A stretch of DNA of 64,000 nt, taken from Bacillus sp. ISL-7 (lineage in GTDB: Bacteria; Bacillota; Bacilli; Bacillales_B; DSM-18226). This document shows, piece by piece, positions 59,596 to 64,000 of this stretch (its first letter is position 1; each line of letters opens with the position of its first letter). A program made the position numbers and the translations under genes. Location: assembly GCF_018613065.1 (NCBI RefSeq), contig NZ_JAGGQW010000041.1:1-64000 (forward strand). Reading direction: 5' to 3'. The notes under the pieces are model-generated. The model worked only from the letters and a program-made list of their open reading frames with translations. It made no database searches and was not told where the DNA came from.

Positions 59596-59742
59596 ATTCG
59601 CTGATTGAATTAGCAGATTCGCCCATAAAACCGTGGGATTCGCCCATAAAACTAAGAAATTCGCCCATAGAATTGTAGGATTCGCCCATAGAACTGAGGA
59701 ATTCGCTGATAAAACCAGAAATTTTGCTGATAGAATCCTATT
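59596..59742 (+). repeat. seven 21-bp tandem repeats
   Basis: Units beginning ATTCGCCCATA or ATTCGCTGATA repeat every 21 bases from 59596: seven copies, the first and the last two being ATTCGCTGAT-type or degenerate (last TTTTGCTGATAG). The minus strand stays open through the array, coding a heptad such as ANPTVLW, because the period is divisible by three. No RBS or homology supports translation. The array occupies most of the 59577-59862 gap. Confidence 0.93.
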
Positions 59743-59793
59743 TTTCAAAAAAGATGAATCCTAACAGGGTTATTTAGATAGAAAGAACAGTAA

Positions 59794-60430
<637 letters not shown>

Positions 60431-60596
60431 GCTTCAGTAAATTATCTCAACAGGGGGAGTGAGCCAATCTTGGTAAGCTCCCTGCAACTTAATCATATTT
60501 ATTATGAAAAAGAAATATAGTTTTGATAGTGCTTAGGTCGTTCCTCCTGTCAAAAAGTGATAGTTAAAAAATGTTTTAGTAGGGAGGGGTATTAAA

Positions 60597-61541
60597 TTGT
60601 TTAGAATTGTACCGCTTGAATTAGAAACCCATTTTGCTGAGGGTACGGTCAATGCCTTTTTGGCGATTGGTGATTCAGTTACGTTAATCGACACGGGTAA
60701 CCCAGGTAAAGTGTCCTTTCAACAACTCAAAAGTAAACTACATAAGCATGGCGTTACATTGAAGGATATTGATCAGATTGTCCTTACTCACATCCATATC
60801 GACCATGCGGGTGCAATTCCTTACATTTTGGAAGAAATAGATGTGCCAATCTATGTCCATGAACAGGCGAGAGGTTCGATTAATGTTGGTGTGGAAGAGT
60901 ATCGGCGAGTGCAGGCTTTTTTTCACAAGTTTTTAACGAACTGTGGTGCCGATCCATTCATTCACATCATCGAACGGCCATTTAACGAGGAAAAGTGGCG
61001 GAATATTACCTATCTAAATGAAGGTGATGTTATTCCTTTAGGTGGAAAGAGGTATGAGGTAATTCATGTTCCCGGCCACAGCCAATCTGATATTTTACTA
61101 TGGAACCAAGAAACAGGCGATACCTTTGCCGGCGACCATTTATTAAAGTCTTTTTCCGTGAATGCCTTTATCGAGCCACCTAATCCCGGCGAGGTCAATC
61201 GTCCGAGGCCGTTAATGCAATACCGAGACTCGCTTGAAAAAGTAAGCCGACTGCAGTTGGAAATGATTTACCCAGGTCACGGCGAGGCATTTAGTGATCA
61301 TTTATCCTTGATCAAAACAAGATTACTAGAACAGGAAAAGCGCTGTGAACAGATTCTAGCGATTCTTTCAACAGGAGGAAAATCCATCTATGAAATCTGC
61401 AGGCAAATGTATCCACGATTGCAGGGGAATACCGTGTTCTTAGGATTATCACAAATTCAAGGCCATTTGGATTTACTTGAAGAAAGACAGCAGGTTAGTT
61501 ATGAGCAAAAAGATTCAGTTGTTATTTATCGTTCGACCTAG
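60597..61541 (+). CDS. MBL-fold metallohydrolase
   Basis: A 314-residue metallo-beta-lactamase-fold protein. Metal motif HIHIDHAG near residue 65 (H-x-H-x-DH), a later His in VPGHS-SD-LL (about 160), Asp in FAGDHLL, and a C-terminal His in YPGHGE. Following residues 230-310 form a winged helix-like extension, as in RNase Z-type or LACTB2-like hydrolases. It may hydrolyse acyl-CoA or another thioester in this lipid cluster. TTG start after AGGGAGGGG. Confidence 0.85.
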   Translation: MFRIVPLELETHFAEGTVNAFLAIGDSVTLIDTGNPGKVSFQQLKSKLHKHGVTLKDIDQIVLTHIHIDHAGAIPYILEEIDVPIYVHEQARGSINVGVEEYRRVQAFFHKFLTNCGADPFIHIIERPFNEEKWRNITYLNEGDVIPLGGKRYEVIHVPGHSQSDILLWNQETGDTFAGDHLLKSFSVNAFIEPPNPGEVNRPRPLMQYRDSLEKVSRLQLEMIYPGHGEAFSDHLSLIKTRLLEQEKRCEQILAILSTGGKSIYEICRQMYPRLQGNTVFLGLSQIQGHLDLLEERQQVSYEQKDSVVIYRST

Positions 61542-61603
61542 TAATAGTGGTAGTCCTATACCTTCGGGTGTTTTATAAGATTTTTAAAAAGGGAGCGGAT
61601 GTT

Positions 61604-63124
61604 GTGAAGTTGAAAGACCTGCTGGAAACAAATATCGCCGAGTATGGTGAGTATCCTTTTTTATTTTACAAAGAAAAGACGTTCACTAATATTGAAACGA
61701 AGCAATTCTCGGACCAATTTGCATGTGGTTTGCGAAATCTTGGAATTGCTAAGGGTGACAGAGTAATAGTTTGTATGCCCAATTGTCCAGAGGTCCTCTT
61801 TGCCTATCAGGGAATTACCAGAGCAGGAGCAACGATTGTCCCTGTTATGTTTACTTTGCATCCAAAGGAGCTTCACTACATAGCACGAAATTCTGGCGCA
61901 AAAGCAGTAATTACCTCCTCCGCAGTAAGGAATAATGTTGAAAGTTCATTTGAAGGATTACCGGCTAAACCACAGTTAATTGTTGTTGATCTGCCATCAG
62001 ACGAACGTGCGAAAAACTTTTATGACGTGTTTGTCCCCGCCGAAAATCAACTTGTCGATGGTGTGAACTCAGATGATACAGCAGTCATTCTATATACCTC
62101 AGGTACGACTGGAAATCCAAAAGGGGTGCTATTAACCCATAAAAACTTATATTCTAATGCCGAGAATTCAGCAAAACATAATGAAACAGAGCGGGGCACA
62201 ACACTTGGAGTCCTGCCGCTTGCTCATGTATATGGCTTAACGATTTCGAATATTTGCTTTCTAACAGGCAGCTCTATCGTTATTTTTTCAAGCTTTGATA
62301 CACAGGAGGTATTTAAAGCGATTGAAAAACATCAGGTTAAGACGTTCTCAGCTGTTCCCGCGATGATTCATGCCTTAGTATCTTATCCACATGCCGACCA
62401 ATATAACATCACCAGTCTTGAATCAGTCGGATCAGGTTCTGCACCGCTGCCAGTTGCCTTATTGCACGCTTTTGAACAAAAATTTGGCGCAAAAGTGTAT
62501 GAGGGCTATGGGTTATCAGAGGCTGCTCCGGTTGTTACTGCTCATCGCAAAGGAATCGAAATAAAACCTGGCTCTGTTGGGATCCCGATTCCTGGGGTAG
62601 TGTTGAAAATCGTCGATGAAAATGGCGAGGAAGTTCCTGTTGGTGAAGTGGGTGAATTAATCGTTCGCGGTTATAATGTCACGCCTGGCTACTATCTAAA
62701 TGCCGAAGAAACCAACCGTGTCTTAAAAGATTCGTGGTTATTTACCGGGGATATGGCCCGGATGGATGATGAGGGCTATGTCTATATCGTTGACCGAAAG
62801 AAGGATTTAATTATTCGCGGCGGATTTAATGTGTATCCTCGTGATGTCGAAGAAATATTAAATGCTCATGAACAAGTTTTTGAGGCAGCGGTTGTTGGTA
62901 TTCCCGATGAACGAATGGGCGAAGAAATGGTTGCCTGTGTCGTGAAAAAACCCGGTGCAAAAGTAACGGAAGATGATTTAATTCACTTTTGCCAGGACCA
63001 TTTAGCAAAAAACAAAACACCACGTAGAATCGTTTTCCTAGAGGCACTGCCAAGAAATGGTGTCGGGAAAATATTAAAGACGCATCTCCGCAAGCAAGCA
63101 TCAGAAATTGTAATCAAACCGTAA
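61604..63124 (+). CDS. long-chain acyl-CoA synthetase (AMP-binding)
   Basis: A 506-residue ANL-family ligase, activating an acid as acyl-AMP and then CoA thioester. Core motifs: [16 protein letters not shown] near residues 165-180, [10 protein letters not shown] near 300, [36 protein letters not shown], and the C-terminal catalytic Lys in [11 protein letters not shown]. GTG start at 61604 after GGGAGCGG; the longer open frame to 61547 lacks an RBS. It is followed after 23 bases by the R2lox gene and is likely cotranscribed with it. Confidence 0.92.
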   Translation: [506 protein letters not shown]

Positions 63125-63147
63125 AAGAAAAAAGGAGGAGAACATAT

Positions 63148-64000
63148 ATGGAAAAAAGAACCATATTAACAACTAGCTGTCGAGGTTTGCTTGAAGATTC
63201 TTTCCCGTACCGCTTATTCCAAAAAGCAAAACGGTTAGGAACCTGGAACCCAGCAGATATTGATTTCAGTCAGGACCAAAAGGACTGGAAAACACTAAAT
63301 GCGGAACAACAAGAAGATATCTTGCGGCTTATTTCTCAATTTCAAGCTGGTGAGGAAGCGGTTACATTAGATCTTCTTCCACTGATCATGGCGATTGCGA
63401 AAGAAGGGCGCCTTGAGGAAGAAATGTTTTTGACGACCTTTTTATTCGAGGAAGCGAAACATACAGAATTTTTCCGTCTAGTTTTGAATGCAATCGGGGA
63501 GCGAGGGGACTTATCTCACTTTCATACCGAAACCTTTCAGAAGATTTTCTATGAGATTCTCCCAACAACAATGGAACGGCTGATTTCCGACCAATCCCCA
63601 GAAGCGATCGCCGAGGCATCGGTAGTGTACAACATGTTTGTTGAAGGAGTATTAGCAGAAACCGGTTATTATTCTTTCTATCAAACATTAGAAACCGCGG
63701 GTATCATGCCAGGATTGCTTGAAGGTGTTGGTAATTTAAAAAAGGATGAGTCCAGGCATATTGGCTATGGGACTTTCCTTTTGCAACGGTTAATTTGTGA
63801 ACATCCACATCTCTTTGATTTTGTGGCAGCCAAGATGGGCGAGCTGACCCCATTAGCGATTAGGCTAAATCAAGAAGGCATCGCAGGAAGGGAGGTTAGT
63901 GCATTCGACGGGAATCCTGCAGATATCATGAACTTTACCTTAAAACAACTCTCAGTCCGAATGGAAATCTTAGCGCGTGCACAAGGCAAAAAAATCGAAG
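63148..64000 (+). CDS. R2-like ligand-binding oxidase (R2lox), 3' end beyond window
   Basis: Partial: about 284 codons from ATG at 63148 (AGGAGG upstream). A ferritin-like Mn/Fe protein related to ribonucleotide reductase R2. Metal ligands in sequence: E69, E102 and H105 (FEEAKH), E166, E201 and H204 (DESRH). The Val72 and Tyr161 that are cross-linked in R2lox are both present (GEEAVT and ASVVYN). R2lox proteins bind a fatty-acid-like ligand and have two-electron oxidation chemistry; the biological substrate is unknown. It follows the acyl-CoA ligase directly. Confidence 0.93.
   Translation, partial: MEKRTILTTSCRGLLEDSFPYRLFQKAKRLGTWNPADIDFSQDQKDWKTLNAEQQEDILRLISQFQAGEEAVTLDLLPLIMAIAKEGRLEEEMFLTTFLFEEAKHTEFFRLVLNAIGERGDLSHFHTETFQKIFYEILPTTMERLISDQSPEAIAEASVVYNMFVEGVLAETGYYSFYQTLETAGIMPGLLEGVGNLKKDESRHIGYGTFLLQRLICEHPHLFDFVAAKMGELTPLAIRLNQEGIAGREVSAFDGNPADIMNFTLKQLSVRMEILARAQGKKIE

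Noticed and set aside
56644..59742. CRISPR array hypothesis for the two tandem arrays
   Set aside because: Units are contiguous with no unique spacers, and no cas genes are present.
59485..59748. 87-codon minus-strand frame with heptad repeats
   Set aside because: Open only because the 21-bp period is divisible by three; no RBS, and it overlaps the SDR gene on the other strand.

Overview
The window looks like a chromosomal piece of a low-GC, endospore-forming Bacillaceae species (Bacillus or Neobacillus type). The evidence is strong AGGAGG-type ribosome binding sites, many GTG/TTG starts, a qoxABCD quinol oxidase, GerA-type and GerPA/GerPF-type germination genes, a SigK-like promoter, a Spo0-type PAS histidine kinase, yybP-ykoY, FMN and cobalamin riboswitches, and a WalR box before an NlpC/P60 autolysin. 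I cannot name the species. No rRNA, tRNA or CRISPR array was seen.

Layout. 1-119: the end of an IS3-like element cut by the window edge. 0.15-6.2 kb: radical SAM/SPASM protein, two-LysM NlpC/P60 endopeptidase, TVP38 membrane protein, small unknowns, hemolysin III-family protein, MFS exporter. 6.4-11.2 kb: a molybdenum hydroxylase operon (XdhC maturation factor, then molybdopterin, FAD and 2Fe-2S subunits). 11.2-17.8 kb: class B PBP, M32 carboxypeptidase, a manganese riboswitch with tandem terminators driving a TerC protein, PAP2 phosphatase, phosphatidylserine synthase. 17.8-21.7 kb: qoxABCD on the minus strand, with a Rex-like operator inside its promoter. 22-27.6 kb: Fe-S-type protein, a spore-associated operon (two GerPA/GerPF-like proteins and an Hsp20), HAD phosphatase, cold shock protein, ywbE, catalase with a Per box, effector-binding protein.

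27.8-41.5 kb: two riboswitch-controlled vitamin operons in tandem. The FMN riboswitch controls riboflavin synthase, RibB and lumazine synthase only; ribD and the GTP cyclohydrolase II domain are absent. The cobalamin riboswitch controls a 13-gene salvage operon: BtuF, BtuC, a BtuD-CbiZ fusion, CbiB, CobD, CobU, CbiP, CobS, CobC, a short CobU paralogue, a PduO-type adenosyltransferase, and the alpha-ribazole pair CblT/CblS. Together these would import corrinoids and alpha-ribazole and rebuild adenosylcobalamin without de novo corrin synthesis.

41.5-55 kb: class A PBP, an ABC transporter whose ATPase gene carries a one-base frameshift, an orphan holin, small membrane proteins, a GerA-GerC-GerB-GerB germinant receptor operon with a duplicated B gene, an orphan sporulation-type kinase, a GNAT acetyltransferase and a 50-residue YpzG-like gene. 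55.2-64 kb: an acyl-CoA cluster (acyl-CoA dehydrogenase, two SDRs, a HadA/HadB-like hot-dog dehydratase pair, a decayed thiolase, an MBL hydrolase, an acyl-CoA synthetase) ending in an R2lox Mn/Fe oxidase cut by the window end. Two promoters in this cluster share a TetR-type palindrome, and two of its intergenic gaps hold tandem repeats (52 bp and 21 bp units). The least-understood system here is the R2lox protein together with this lipid cluster.
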